Shown one piece after another: positions 12,695 to 24,333 of a DNA stretch of 64,000 nt. A model generated the notes under the pieces. The model was not told the origin of the DNA, searched no databases, and saw only the letters and a list, made by a program, of their open reading frames with translations. How positions within the stretch are numbered: position 1 is the first letter of the stretch; every line of letters begins with the position of its first letter. Source of the stretch: Lepiota brunneoincarnata (lineage: Eukaryota > Basidiomycota > Agaricomycetes > Agaricales > Agaricaceae); contig JAEBUN010000009.1 of the NCBI GenBank assembly GCA_023014365.1, positions 930,001 to 994,000 on the forward strand, written 5' to 3'. The position numbers were made by a program, and so were the translations under genes.

Positions 12695-15600
12695 TTATCC
12701 GGAGTTTTCGTCTCTCCGGACACCCCAGAGAGGAACCTCGGACTCTCCTGACCAATGACTTGGCCGATCGGGGGAGATGGTCAGAAAATTCATCATAACT
12801 GACCACAAACTATTCGCGTTCAACGCATTGGTATCTCCCAGAATCGCCTGGTCCGCGACCTCCGCCAACTTGCGTGCCTCCTCCGTGTCCCTCCTGGCCA
12901 CAATACTACTCGGCGGCGGTCTCTCAAGTTCATCCAACGCCCACGCATACCCCCACCCAGGAGAGTTCAAAACTTTCTCACGAGTTTTCAAATCAATTTG
13001 CTCAGCGGTGGAACCATTCGCACGTTTATATCCCCGAACTGCTTCGAGATGTTGGCTTTCCTTCTTCGCTGCCCGCTCCAGATTCTTCTTGCGTATCTTC
13101 TCGATGGACTTGTAGGTGTGGGCAAACCTTTGCCGGAAGTAGGTCTCGTTGTCCATGTACCGCCGGATGGCAAGTTCGGATATGGTGCCGATGAGCTCCT
13201 CTGGAACTGTGAATGCGCCAAGTTCTGCTTCAGACTCCAAAGGGCGTATAACACCCTGGGTGGATACTCGCTCACTAATCATGTCGAACTTTGTATTGTC
13301 CTGAAAGGTAGTAAGCCTCTACCTGGTAGGAGACAGATAGAAACCGTTCAGACCTTGATGTTCTCATAGACTGCCGGGTCCCCAGCATATCGCTCTTGGG
13401 GCATGATGGATTTAGTTGACTTCCTCCGATGAAATCGGGGTCCGCCAACGTCGCTCGAAGTAGTAGAATCCTTCCTAGGGGGGTCCACACCTCCGTTCAC
13501 GAAACCCTCCCGGATTGTGGAATCCGATTGACGGCGAAGGATGCTGCTGGCTCGGGCAAGGGCACGACGTAGTGACTGCCTCCGAGACAGGGGGGGAGTA
13601 GAATTGGGACTGCCCTTCGAGGAGGTCTGGCCACTACCAGGAGCACTCATCGAGGATGATCGTTTCTGAGCAGGTAGAGTCGACCCATGGACCTCCGTTG
13701 GCTCTGGTGACGCTACGTACTTGATCTCAAGACCCGACACAACTTGTTCCATCGCTGGAATCGAAGACCCACTTTGGGAGATTGGCGGGGTGAGGGGCAT
13801 TCCAGTGACGAACTTGACAAAAGAAGCCATCGATCGAAAACAATACTTCGCAGGTGTTGAGAATGAGAAGAGAACCGGTAGGACATGGCAAGTGCCTAAA
13901 ATCCGATCATATTTATTTGCTGAAATTTGCAGGGCCGGTTATACATACCGTCATAAACTTGGAGGTGCACTGAGGTCGGCCTAGGATAGCGTTCCTCCAT
14001 GCCTGCCAGCAGGGGGTATAGGCTCTTCGTTTGCTCTTGGACTGGAAATTTTTGGGGATTTGCCGCCCTGTGCGCCCTACATGTGGCATAAGAACGGATC
14101 TCTGGCCCGAGTTGAGGTACAACCGTGACATACGTGTAGATGATTTCATCCCGAAGTACCTCCTTGTCACTCGCGATGAACAGCAGTGGTGGCAAACCCC
14201 CCAGGTGGGAAAGCGCGGGACTAACGAGGGGGTGGGCCAGCAGGGCGTTCTGTGTGTAAAAGTGTACTTGTTGATTGATTTCCAGCCGATCTCCTGCTTT
14301 TGTGACAAGCGTGAGCTTTTGTAGGTCCACAGAGCTCACAGATGGGACAGAAATATTCTCTCCGACGTTAATAGGCATCCCCTGATTGATCCCCTAGAGG
14401 ATTGCTTGGAACTAGGTTCCGCGGTTTTTCCGGGATACTCGTCGATCCTCAATGCTTGTCGTAGTTTCTGGCGCAATGACGCGTGGACGTGGCTAGAAAT
14501 GTCATGCGGAGGTGGTGGCCATAAGATACTAGGGCTTGTGGAGGGATAAGCCTGTTGGCGGGATGATATCCTGTGAACATTGCTTCGGCAAAAAAGCTCC
14601 GCAACCTTAGAAATCTACGGACCGTATCCGTGTTGGCATGCACACTCGGGAAGGAGTGAGTCAGGTCACACCATGGAGATATCAGAATACCACCGGCTGG
14701 TATGGGTAGTCCTACATCTCGGATTACTTGAAGAAGGGCTAGGGACATCCCACCACCAGCCGAGTCGCCCGCTATTACAATATGGGCCGGGTCGATGGGG
14801 CAATGGTCAGCTTCGGGTGGGGGGCGAATAAGGTACAGATCTACGATTATTAGTCGAGGGTGGCTGCCTAGATAGGGTAATATAGTCGACGTACAAGCAG
14901 CGAGGACATCCTGGAGTCCACATGGAAAGGGATACTGAGGTGCCAGGCGGTAATTGACAGCTGCACGAGAAAGCGGCTAAGATACCCATGAAAGTGGTGC
15001 CCGAGCAGAAGGGCACCCACCAAAAACACGGCCGTTGATCTTACGTGCGTGGCGTTGTATACTGTACCTGTGCAACCAAATGAACACTCTCACTGCGTAG
15101 GGTGCTGCTTCTGCTGACCTTTCCTGATCCACGCTCCCAAAATAATAGCCACCTACGAACAATGAGTGAGGTGATAAAATCAGGGGAAACAGCTTACCAG
15201 CCATGGATATAAAGAATACAACGCATCTCATCCATATATTTTTCATAAGTTCCATCCTCAGTGTGAACGCTACATTCCGTAGGCGACCCGATGGGCTGCT
15301 GTGTAGATGTGTTTCCAGCTGTACCGGCTCTTCTCTGACTTTCGCGTGTTTTGTGACGTTTTTTTGCTTCGCGCCAGTCCTTTTTGGCAGTGATCCATTG
15401 ACCATCAACTCTTCTCGGGTATTCAGCTCAATCCGGATGAATGAGCCCAAAGAAATTGCGCACCCTTCGATGCCTCGGACTTGCCACCATTTTACGCCCC
15501 CTACAATTTCTCGAGCCTTATCCGGGCCTCCCAGAGCTCGTACCAGGTATGTAGCCGCTTGATCGCAGCTGGATATAGGCACAAGCACCCTCACAAGATG

Positions 15601-16023
15601 AGTCCAAGGTGAGGACGGTGTGCGGGTGTTTGAAAACCCTGGTCAAAGGGGGTGGGGGTCCGTACGCGCTTAAACATAAAACATGAATGTTAATACCTTG
15701 CAACTCCTCGACGGTGTGACTGTCATGTTCTCATGAGGCGACTCGTGGTGTACGAGGCACTAGACGTGCTTACAATGAGGCCTCGCGAAGGAAAGACTAA
15801 ATACACAGTGTCATAAGCGAGTCGGATACCGGAGGGGGAGAGCCCCACTCACCTTGATGATATTGAATGCTTCATCGTACAAAATCTCATCCTGTCTGAG
15901 GAGTTTATCTGGGTCCGCCGACTCCCTGGCCTTCACTCGGTCGAAATAGTGCTTAACGAAGGTGCCAAGCATGACCGGCCCAACCTTCAGCCCCATATCC
16001 CGGGTGAGCGAATTGGAAAGCAT
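12695..16023 (-). CDS. Alpha/beta hydrolase fold-3 esterase with a ~360-residue C-terminal extension; three frame breaks
   Basis: Thirteen exons: 16023..15853, 15796..15774, 15719..15697, 15638..15464, 15410..15198, 15152..15119, 15067..15021, 14960..14895, 14840..14623, 14570..14134, 14076..13949, 13895..13354, 13300..12695. About 893 aa after correction. Hormone-sensitive-lipase-type motifs: ILYIHGGGYYFGS oxyanion loop (~res. 199), [21 protein letters not shown] nucleophile (~S277), SDKEVLRDE acid, and GTCHVLP with the His (~515). The family includes steryl-acetyl hydrolases and lipases. Past residue ~530 lies a Ser/Arg-rich linker ([15 protein letters not shown]) and a helical domain of unknown function. 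Frame breaks: doublets 15199-15200 (Gly, inside HGGG) and 14531-14532 (Pro), plus one base apparently missing in the G run near 14385. Confidence 0.82.
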
Positions 16024-16442
16024 CGCGGTGGTCTACCGGAAGTTGTAGGCCTGAAAGGGGGACACAAGAGGAAGCGCTGATAACAAACATTGTATTGCAC
16101 ACATTGCACTGCAATTAGCGAACATATCACCGGTCCACAACTCCGACCTCCAGTTGCATCTCATCCTTATAAACCACCACCAGTGGCTCAGGGTAATTCA
16201 AACCCAGAGTGCCACCCCACGGCTCCGTCTGGATGAGGTGCCTACAACCTCCGACCCTTCGTGCAAAACATTGCAAGGATCAATCGGATAGTGCACCTGC
16301 TTTGAGTAGAATCCGAGAATCCAACACCCCGTCCCAGGCCGTAGCCGTGTAAGTAATGATCGGATATATGCAACGCCGACCCCACAAGGTGTCATATAAA
16401 CATGGTACTGAACGCCAAAGTTACTCCCCACTTCTTACTCCA
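16024..16442. promoter_or_regulatory. Divergent promoter region, hydrolase / TKL kinase
   Basis: 420 bp between two divergent starts. TATAAA at 16395-16400 lies 43 bp upstream of the kinase ATG at 16443 and is its likely TATA box. A second TATAAA-type element at 16167-16173 could serve either side. Confidence 0.5.
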
Positions 16443-18086
16443 ATGGTTTTCTCTTCCAAACATCCCGTACCTACTCTACAAGGCCAGGTGGTCAAGACGG
16501 AATCATACTATTTTGCTTGTGGCGGACTAGCCGACCTGTTTCGGGGTCAATGGAACAAGAAGCAGGGCGAACATATCCCAGTAGGTCGTTTCGACTCTAT
16601 TCCCCGCCGTATTCTTTATTTCTTACCAGCGTTGCTTTGGATAGGTAGTCATCAAGTTGATTCGAAGGTGCACCTGGAGCAATAAGACGGCAGCCGAGCG
16701 TAGTCGTCAGGTCAGAGCAATTTCGAGCGTATCTTTTCGGTGAAGACGTCTGAGCAGTAGCCCCGTTACTAGCGTTTCCTTCGAGAGTCCCAGCTGTGGG
16801 CTCGGTTACACCACCCGCACATCGTACCATTTCATGGTCTTATTTTTGAGCGAGACTATCCGGGTCTCGTCATGCCGTATTACAAAAATGGTGACCTCAT
16901 GAACTTCCTGCGAAAGAACCCACAAGCGAATAAGCTAGACCTCGTAAAAACCCCCCTCGCGTGTTACTTCCCTGTGCAAAATAACATACAATTCGTTTTT
17001 AGGTATGCGAAGTCGCAGCCGGTCTGGAGTACCTACACCATTTCAAACCCCATGCCGTCGTGCATGGTGACATCAAGGCAGTATGATATGAGCCACTGCG
17101 TCTTGCCCTCCATTCACTGACCACTGTTGTATGGCCCCAGTCTAACATTCTCGTAACCGACAACCACCAGGCTTGCCTCACTGATTTTGGCATGGCCAAG
17201 ATGCTCTCTGCCTCGGGTTTTACAACGTCAGCCGCCGGCGGGACTTGTAGATGGATGGCACCAGAGCTTCTTGAAGAGCTCGAACTACGACCCACTATTG
17301 CCTCCGATATATGGGCATTCGGGATGACCATGCTTCAGGTGGGCGGCCCGGCACGACATCATTTCACTGAACGCCAGTTAATCAATCCACGATAACAATC
17401 CACACCCTTAGACACACACCGGAAAATTACCCTTCGAAGAGTTGCGAAATGACGCAACAGTGGTCATCAGCTTGGCCAGAGGCTCCCTGCCCACCCGGCC
17501 CTCACAAATCGATGACTCAATGTGGGGGCTTTTGAAACGATGCTGGGCTACGGAACCAACGAAGCGCCCTAGAATCTCAACGTTGTCTATCGTTTTGAAC
17601 GTTATGTCACATCAGAGACTCACTCCTACTGAAGTAGACGACCTCATTGATTATCTGGAGAGCCAATTGCCTCGCCCCAACGAGTCCGAGGAATACTCAG
17701 GCTCTTCAGGAGTTCCCGGTAATCCGACTACATCCCCGACAGAAAAACTTGGGAAAAAGTCGCTTTTCAGCCCCAGGCGCAGGCTGTCGCTAGACCAGGA
17801 AGCCACGCGTGATGTGTCGCGTGTGTCAGAGAAAAAGTCCATCACGAGCCCATTGCGCCGGCGGACCGCAGACCCAAAGGTTCCTGACCTACCCACAGCG
17901 GGTGGTGCGAGCTGTCATGCGTTTCATTGCTCATGGCCGGGCTGCCGAGGGCGTTTCACTGCCCTCAAATCTCTTCAGGCGCATGAAGTCCAGCATTGGC
18001 TCTCTTGGAAAGACAGCAGTGAAGGTTTAGACACCGATATGAAAGTAATGCCAGGGTATTGCTTCTGTATTGGAATGAAGGGTTGA
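16443..18086 (+). CDS. TKL-type protein kinase with a C-terminal C2H2 zinc finger
   Basis: Six exons: 16443..16580, 16645..16710, 16773..16943, 17003..17080, 17141..17338, 17412..18086; 441 aa. Kinase motifs: GGLADLFRGQW glycine-loop equivalent, VVIKLIRR (Lys50), RFLRESQLWARLHHPHIV helix C, VVHGDIKASNILV catalytic loop (Asp148), LTDFGMAK (Asp166), RWMAPELL and DIWAFGM. All catalytic residues are present; the loop is HGD rather than HRD, so it is a non-RD kinase. After a Ser/Arg-rich linker there is one classical finger, C390-x4-C395-x12-H408-x3-H412 (FHCSWPGC...LQAHEVQH). Kinases of this group are expanded in mushrooms and mostly uncharacterised. An alternative upstream in-frame ATG lies at 16356. 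Confidence 0.85.
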
Positions 18087-18175
18087 AGCTTTGTTGCCAT
18101 TCTTGGAATCGTCGTTGAACACGGTACTTATCCACTTATGCACATCACGGTGATATTTTAGCCATACATGATGCC

Positions 18176-19113
18176 TCACGGAATGGCTCGCCCCTCCCTA
18201 GTTGCTTTGGCAGCTTCGCTCTGAGCCTCATCTCTGAGATAGCGCCCGTAAATCTCGATATAATGTTCCTTGAGCTAAATGATGGAGTGCAAGCCTCAGC
18301 ATACGGAGCTGTCAATAGTTACATCACCTACACTCTCCGTGCTCTTCACGCTCGGACGCTCACTCAAGGCCTGGGCATATCTTTCCCAAGCCTCACCAAC
18401 ATCACTGCGTTTGTAATCCCGATGCTCCGTAATGACCCAGTCGCGAGCAACCCATGGGGCAACCGCGGCGTCCACGATGCTGAACTCTCCGCCGAAGAAG
18501 AAGGGCCCTTTCACATTCTGCACAAGCTTCTTCTGAGCTTCGCACACTTCCTGAAGTGCTTTATCCTGCTTCTCGGGATCTTGAGCCTGTAAGAGGCGAT
18601 GGAAAGCAGGAAGATAGTTCTTGCTGAGGTGGTCTAGCCAGATTCTAGCGACAGCTCGCTGGAACGGGTCTTCCGGGAGTAGGTTGGGTTTGTATGTCGG
18701 ATAGGCGTCTTCCAAGAACTCGAGAAGAACCAAGGACTCGTAAAGAGCCTTCCCTTTGTACTCGATTGCGGGAACGAGGCCTTTCGGATTGATGTCTTGA
18801 GGTAGTTTAGGAATGAGTGTGAGTTGATTGAGTGCTGAGATATACCAAGGAAATGCTTCTCCTTTTTGTACGGGTTAACTTCTTTATATTGATAAGGGAT
18901 TCCCCTCTCTTCCAGGGCAATCCACACACGCTGAACAAACGGACAGAACTAAGCATTTGCAGTCAGCACTTTGATCCCAGGCAGCTGTCGGGATGGCATG
19001 ATACACACCCAACCGGACCAGAATACAAGATCCTGCGGCTCTTGATGCTTAGCCACAGTCTCAGCTGCAGTGCCGGTTGCATGAGGATGAATGTTCTCGT
19101 CTGGGATAGGCAT
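18176..19113 (-). CDS. Glutathione S-transferase, omega-like
   Basis: Four exons: 19113..19009, 18948..18846, 18795..18332, 18274..18176; 256 aa, in frame. The thioredoxin-like half carries FCPFVQRVWIALEERGIPY; Cys in CPF at the start of helix 1 is the catalytic cysteine of omega-class enzymes. It is followed by VNPYKK, INPKGLVPAI (cis-Pro) and ALYESLVLLEFLEDAYP (the E-S glutathione-binding pair). The all-helical half has FFFGGEFSIVDAAVAPWV (N-capping box region). Omega GSTs act as thiol transferases or glutathionyl reductases and are numerous in wood- and litter-decay fungi. Convergent with the kinase gene, 89 bp apart. Confidence 0.92.
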
Positions 19114-19311
19114 GGTGTGGTCGGAGGTGGAGGGTTACTCAAGTCCCACCCATCCAGTGGGAGCATGGAGAAATCATGGTCAAGAATAGCTGCGAAGAAT
19201 TGCGTCAATATGGCGACAAAGAAAGCGTGCTCCCATTGATTAGATAACCCTGTTTCACGAGAGATGTGCCAGATACATAGTAAATTTGAGTATCACAACA
19301 CGAGAAGAAAA

Positions 19312-22300
19312 TCATGGAAGGACAAGGATAGTTATCGGACCTTGACCATCTGCTCCCTCCCCTCGGTGGACTTCTTGGGTATGCCCACGGTCCCGGCGAA
19401 CATCGATGACTTCTACAATGTCCCCATCATTCCCAACTCCAGTAACAGCCGTGGAATCTTGCGGAGAACCGACAGCTTTCCTGCGGTTGAAAACCCTGAT
19501 TTTGGGCAGTTTCACATGACCGCACTCCATGGGGACAAAGCGCCAAACCATTGTTTCTTCTGCACCAGGTAATAAAATAGGTAATCGCCCGCTTCTAAGC
19601 CCAGAAACGACGAATGTATCGGCATTATCTGTCTCCAGCTGACAAAGAATATTGGCGGATTGGCTCGGGTGATAGTTGCGAACGGAAAGGCTTATAGTGA
19701 TAGGAACATGAAGTTTCGCAGTTGGAGGAGCATCCAAAAGAGCAACTACAGTTTCCTGCGAGAACTCCAGGGCTGGAATCGCGAGAAGCGTCTCAGAGGA
19801 TTCACCATACTCGCCCGTTTGAAGAATCCTGCAGACAAATCACTTGTAGCTGATGGTTAAATTTATTGTAGGAACCATACCTCCGCCAACGGATTGTGTA
19901 ATGGCCTGGGACGGGTTCTGGAGATGATGTTTCGTCTGCATGATTATTAGCAGGGATGTTGAACCGCACAAAAAGATTGAATTCATCTCCGGGTAAAAAC
20001 TCTGTCGATAATGAATTTTGACTTAGAGGGATAGTTTATGTCAATAATAAATCGCTCGCTTACCTCCTGGGAACACATCACCATTATCTGAGTTAACGGA
20101 TGTCTCAAGGACGCTATAAATGGCACTATCCTGTATCTTTTTGAGTGAGCCTTCAATCCAGGAAGCTGAGGATCTTACCTCTTCTTCAAATGATACATCT
20201 TCCACGTAGATGGACCAGGGTCCAGTGATCTGTACATTCGTAGTCACCAATGCATCGGCACCCCTTCCCTTATCTACATATTCTCCCTCATAGCTTCGTT
20301 GTTCCGCTAGTCCATCCCACTGTTCCAAGTCATGTTGTTGTTTAATATCATGGCTGACGCGGAAGGCATCCACCGTAGGCACGATAATCGTCTGCAGCTT
20401 CTCTGTAACATCATTAACCTGACGTTCCTCTTCCTCTTCGTCCATTGGAGATGAGGCCTCCGATGCCCTTGAGCGAACCGAGGTATCGAGCATCCTGTCT
20501 CCCGCGGCGCCTGTGCTGACGAGGCGGAGGGTCTTGACAACAGACGCACCGGGTTTGACTGTACCGCAGCGTACACCTCTAATCAAGCTGGAAGATTGTT
20601 CGTCATCCACAGCGATGCTATTAACTACAGGAGGTATAAGCTGATTCCTCGTTCACGAGAGGGGCCACTTACTGGTGGCGTCAGTTTCGGTGGGTTGCAA
20701 CAAAATGTCAAGTGTGACGTCAAGATCTTTGTCGTGGACATTTGTGACCTCGATTGTAATGGGATAAACCTCGTCCAGGTAAGCTGGAGCACTGTGGTTA
20801 ATAGAGACATCTAGTTCATGTGGTCGATGCTTGACACTAAGGCAAGGGTCAATGCAAAGGTGAAGATCGGAAGTGCAAAATACGTACATAGTCGAGGAAT
20901 ATTGTTCCCGTTTAAGAGTTGTGAATCGTGGGGGGTCAAGGGAAGACAACCACTTTCCGACTGTAAGTGATCCTCGGTGATTAGTGGAGGATTGCAGAGG
21001 AAGTTCAATCTTCCAAGTGTTCTGTTCCAATGTCAACATCAGTCTCACAACCTGTCGTGAATCAGCCTCGGGATAGGTAGGTCTTGTGTGGAGCCATACC
21101 CTAAGCACAGTCGGGGCATCTGAAGATGCTGTCCCTGATATCACCAAAACGCCCCCAGGGTTCCAGCGTAGGTTAGCCTCAGCAGTCCTAGGACTCGCTG
21201 CATCATCCATTTTGATCCATTGAACGGCAATTGCACTTGGCGCCTTCTTCGGAGAGTGACGAACGGTGATAGGAAACTCATCCTCTTTGTCTAAATATAT
21301 TTTCAGTGAAGAAAACGGTAGCGACGCGATTGAAGTGAAAGATGGTGCAGTAAGGGATATCTGAAAACCGGCGGCTTCGCCGATCATGACGGTCGGGGAC
21401 CAAAACACGACACTTGGTTTCACTTCAAAGAACATTAATACCATTCTAACGAAAGAAGGAACACCAGCGAACTCACGCATCGGTTGAGCATCGACGAGTT
21501 CGGCTACCAAAGATCTACCTGGAGACGTCGGCACGGTGCTCTGAAGGCTGGATGAGTACACAATGCAATACGATACAGATAGTGAGGCACCTGTAGCACA
21601 GCCATAAGGTCTTCTTCTAGGCTGCTAGAGTCTTCAGCATCTGGAACATCTATATCGCGAGTACTTGAGGATTGCATGGGTCCAAACGGGGACCGGACTG
21701 ACCATGTCCTATCATCTCCAACAACAAGCGAATGCTCAGTTCCACATCCCCGAGCTGCTTCGCACAAGCGTACCACGTTGTCAACAGTGGTATCAGCATT
21801 GAGCCCCAGTGCTCCCGGCGATAAGTCTTGGCTATCCGTTCGAAGAAGCTTCCAAGAAAGATTAGTCATGTCAGAGTAGTCGGTAAATCTTACCCTACCG
21901 GATGGCCATTTCATATTGACCAGAATCGCAATATGTCTGTGCTATGCGGTAAGCTATCCAGAGGGTGAGACGTCCCTGCCCCTGGTTTGAGGAGTCCCCC
22001 GGATTGTATTTCTTGAAAACTTCATACGCCTTGGTGTACAACTGGCGATTATATGGTCAGGACCTCCAGATGCGTTCCAAACTTTGGCACCCACTTCAAG
22101 GATGATGGTATTGTGGTCAACTTTCTTCTCATTTGTGAAGCCGGGGGACAATGCGATGGGGTTCCCCTTTTGCTAAATTGATACATTATCGACGCGCACA
22201 GATGTGGTAGTATCGAATGACGCACTTCTGCTTCTAAAGCCAACTGGAACTTTATCCGCCGCAGCTCGGTACATCGTGCGGCAGCATAATAATAAAAGCC

Positions 22301-23983
22301 CGGATGCTGAAGAGCAGAACTGGGGTTGATTCCCAGTTGTCGTGAGTCAACATCGAGGCTAGCCAGTCGTTGGGCACTTGGGGCCAGGATTTGAGAGTTA
22401 CCGAGACCCTGCGCGAGGGTCTGAGGTTTATGCACTGGTATGACCAAGGTGGAACGCGTGCCCTGTTCCAGTAATTCTGCAAAAATACGATTCCTGGAAA
22501 TAAATATCACCCATGACCACCAACAGAGAGACAGTGGCACCTACTGGCGAGCCATCCAGCTCCAAAACTCAAACGTCTCTTCGCCAATACCCCAACCCCT
22601 TGAAAAGTCGCCGAACTTGCGCGTATGCATGGAGTGGTGTGATAACGCAAGGCTATGTTCATTATTATAGAGGTAGAGTTTAGTAATCTAGTCAAGTGAA
22701 ATTCAAGTAACATTTTCCGTGCGGATGGCTGTTGGACATACTTTGACGTTGATGGTATCAGCCAGAACCTTTGCCTCGGCCCACCGTTTTGTCCGTGGTG
22801 GCAAGATCGCAGGAGATCCAAACATGATCACGAGCGTTCCATAAGCATCCTGATAGTGCCTGTGGACAAGTTCACAAAAGTCGCCAAACGGTGACAGGGA
22901 TAATCTCACTTAAGAGCTACTTCATCCTCTCCTCGAAATTCTGCGAAGCAGGCCATCTTGTATTCGTAGCGTACTGTCCACCCTTCAGGTCTCAGAGGCC
23001 GGGTGATGTTACCAATAGGAGCGTTGGAATAAGACGATACGGCGGTGGAATGTCTATTCCTTTTTCTCCGCACCCTTTTCGAGTGTGCTGTATAGTATTC
23101 CAGTGCTGGATCGTATAGAGCTTGAGAGAGACTTGATCGATGATTACTTTGAGTTTAGATTCCATGATGCGATACACACCTTTTCACAAATTCACCCAAC
23201 TCCGTAGGACTCACTGGACTCAGTACGAAGAGGGCCGCTCTTGAATCCAACCCGCTGTGACGTCGTATGTGTGTCAGCCTTGCGTCCAATGTAGGGTCAT
23301 CTACCAAACAGAAAAAGCTAAGCTTTCACGAATATCACACCATACACTAAACGTTTACCTAACAACTTTCGACTCGCCAGCAGGACGACTGTCAGTTTGA
23401 TGTTCCTCTCATTCGTAGACCTTTTCCTGTGCGCAATCTCGGCGGAGAGGTCTGTATCTCTCTTTCGCTCCTCCGCCTCCCTTTCCTTCTCCCTATCAGC
23501 GTCAGGGCCTTCCAAAGGAGATTTGGGGTCGTTCGATGGATGCTCATAAAGCCTCAGGAACATAACAAACACAGAGGGCACAAGCGTCGTGTGCTTGCGT
23601 ATCCATATTGGCGCGATTAGACCATCAGGGTGCAGTGGAGAGCTCGGAGTCAAGGGTGACAGTGGCGAATGCGCAGATGCATATTGAGAGTCCTCGGGTG
23701 GTACTAGCTTGCGAGGAGGAAATCGTGTTTCCCTATCAACCAAGACGACTTGGAACGTCTTTGATTTCTCCGGTTGCCATATCATGACCTTGCGTTGTGC
23801 GGTGAGAGCTTCGCGTAATCTGAAAATGAGGATATGGAATGGATCCTGGGATTTAACGGCAAGGGGCTGGGGCGATGTGGGTGTTGCTGGTAGCTGCTGA
23901 GCCGCACCATGCGGGACGTCCAAGCCCGCGACGAACATTACTGGCGCAAGCTGTGCCAGCAGTTCTGGAGGGTACGAGTTCAT
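19312..23983 (-). CDS. TRAPPC11: TRAPP complex subunit 11 (foie gras/Gryzun family)
   Basis: Sixteen exons: 23983..23359, 23300..23180, 23131..22910, 22859..22742, 22687..22545, 22493..22226, 22172..22095, 22041..21899, 21848..21703, 21640..21591, 21540..21477, 21422..20888, 20836..20673, 20624..20064, 20001..19881, 19828..19312. 3876 nt, 1291 aa, no frame problem. Starts MNSYPPELLAQLAPVMFVAGL. The foie gras domain shows RWAEAKVLADTINVK and the conserved HPGFYYYAAARCTE. It continues LYTKAYEVFKKYNPG, LWIAYRIAQTYCDSG and FFERIAKTYRREHWGSM. The C-terminal third is beta-rich (Gryzun). It is a subunit of the TRAPP tethering complex (TRAPPIII type), acting in ER-Golgi traffic and autophagy. An acidic low-complexity insert near 20430-20470 (SPMDEEEEERQ) is probably disordered. 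Confidence 0.93.
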
Positions 23984-24333
23984 GGTTGCATAAGGAAATT
24001 ACTTGAGCCTTAGAGTAAAATGCCAGGTGCGGTAGGTTGTGTGCTAACACCACCTGCTCCAAACATCTCTCGTTTGCATGTCAGAAATAATCAACCTCTT
24101 CCAGTAGTTCGAGGTGCACAGCATTTTACTATAAGCTTCAGAAATGCATCCCGTGTTCAAGGGTATACAGTATCGGAAGGTATCTGTGGGAGTAGGTGCC
24201 GTAGCCAAACATCCCCAATGGTGTATACCGAGTCAACCAATATCTTAACAAGCACAATGAAATGCGACCAGGGGTGGCAAGAGTAGCAACGCTATAAACA
24301 GTTAACACAAAAGCCAGACAACTTTGCTCGTCC
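23984..24333. other. TRAPPC11 upstream region / HUB1 3' flank
   Basis: 350 bp between the TRAPPC11 start and the HUB1 stop, both genes on the minus strand. It must carry the HUB1 polyadenylation region and the TRAPPC11 promoter. No ORF with motifs. Confidence 0.35.

Noticed and set aside
12695..13830. Separate hypothetical gene starting at 13830
   Set aside because: Exon 13895..13354 continues in frame from the esterase His motif across intron 13948..13896. The ATG at 13830 is internal.
21640..21705. Apparent frameshift in TRAPPC11
   Set aside because: An intron (21641..21702, GTCAGT...TTCCAG) joins EMIGH to DAEDSSS in frame.
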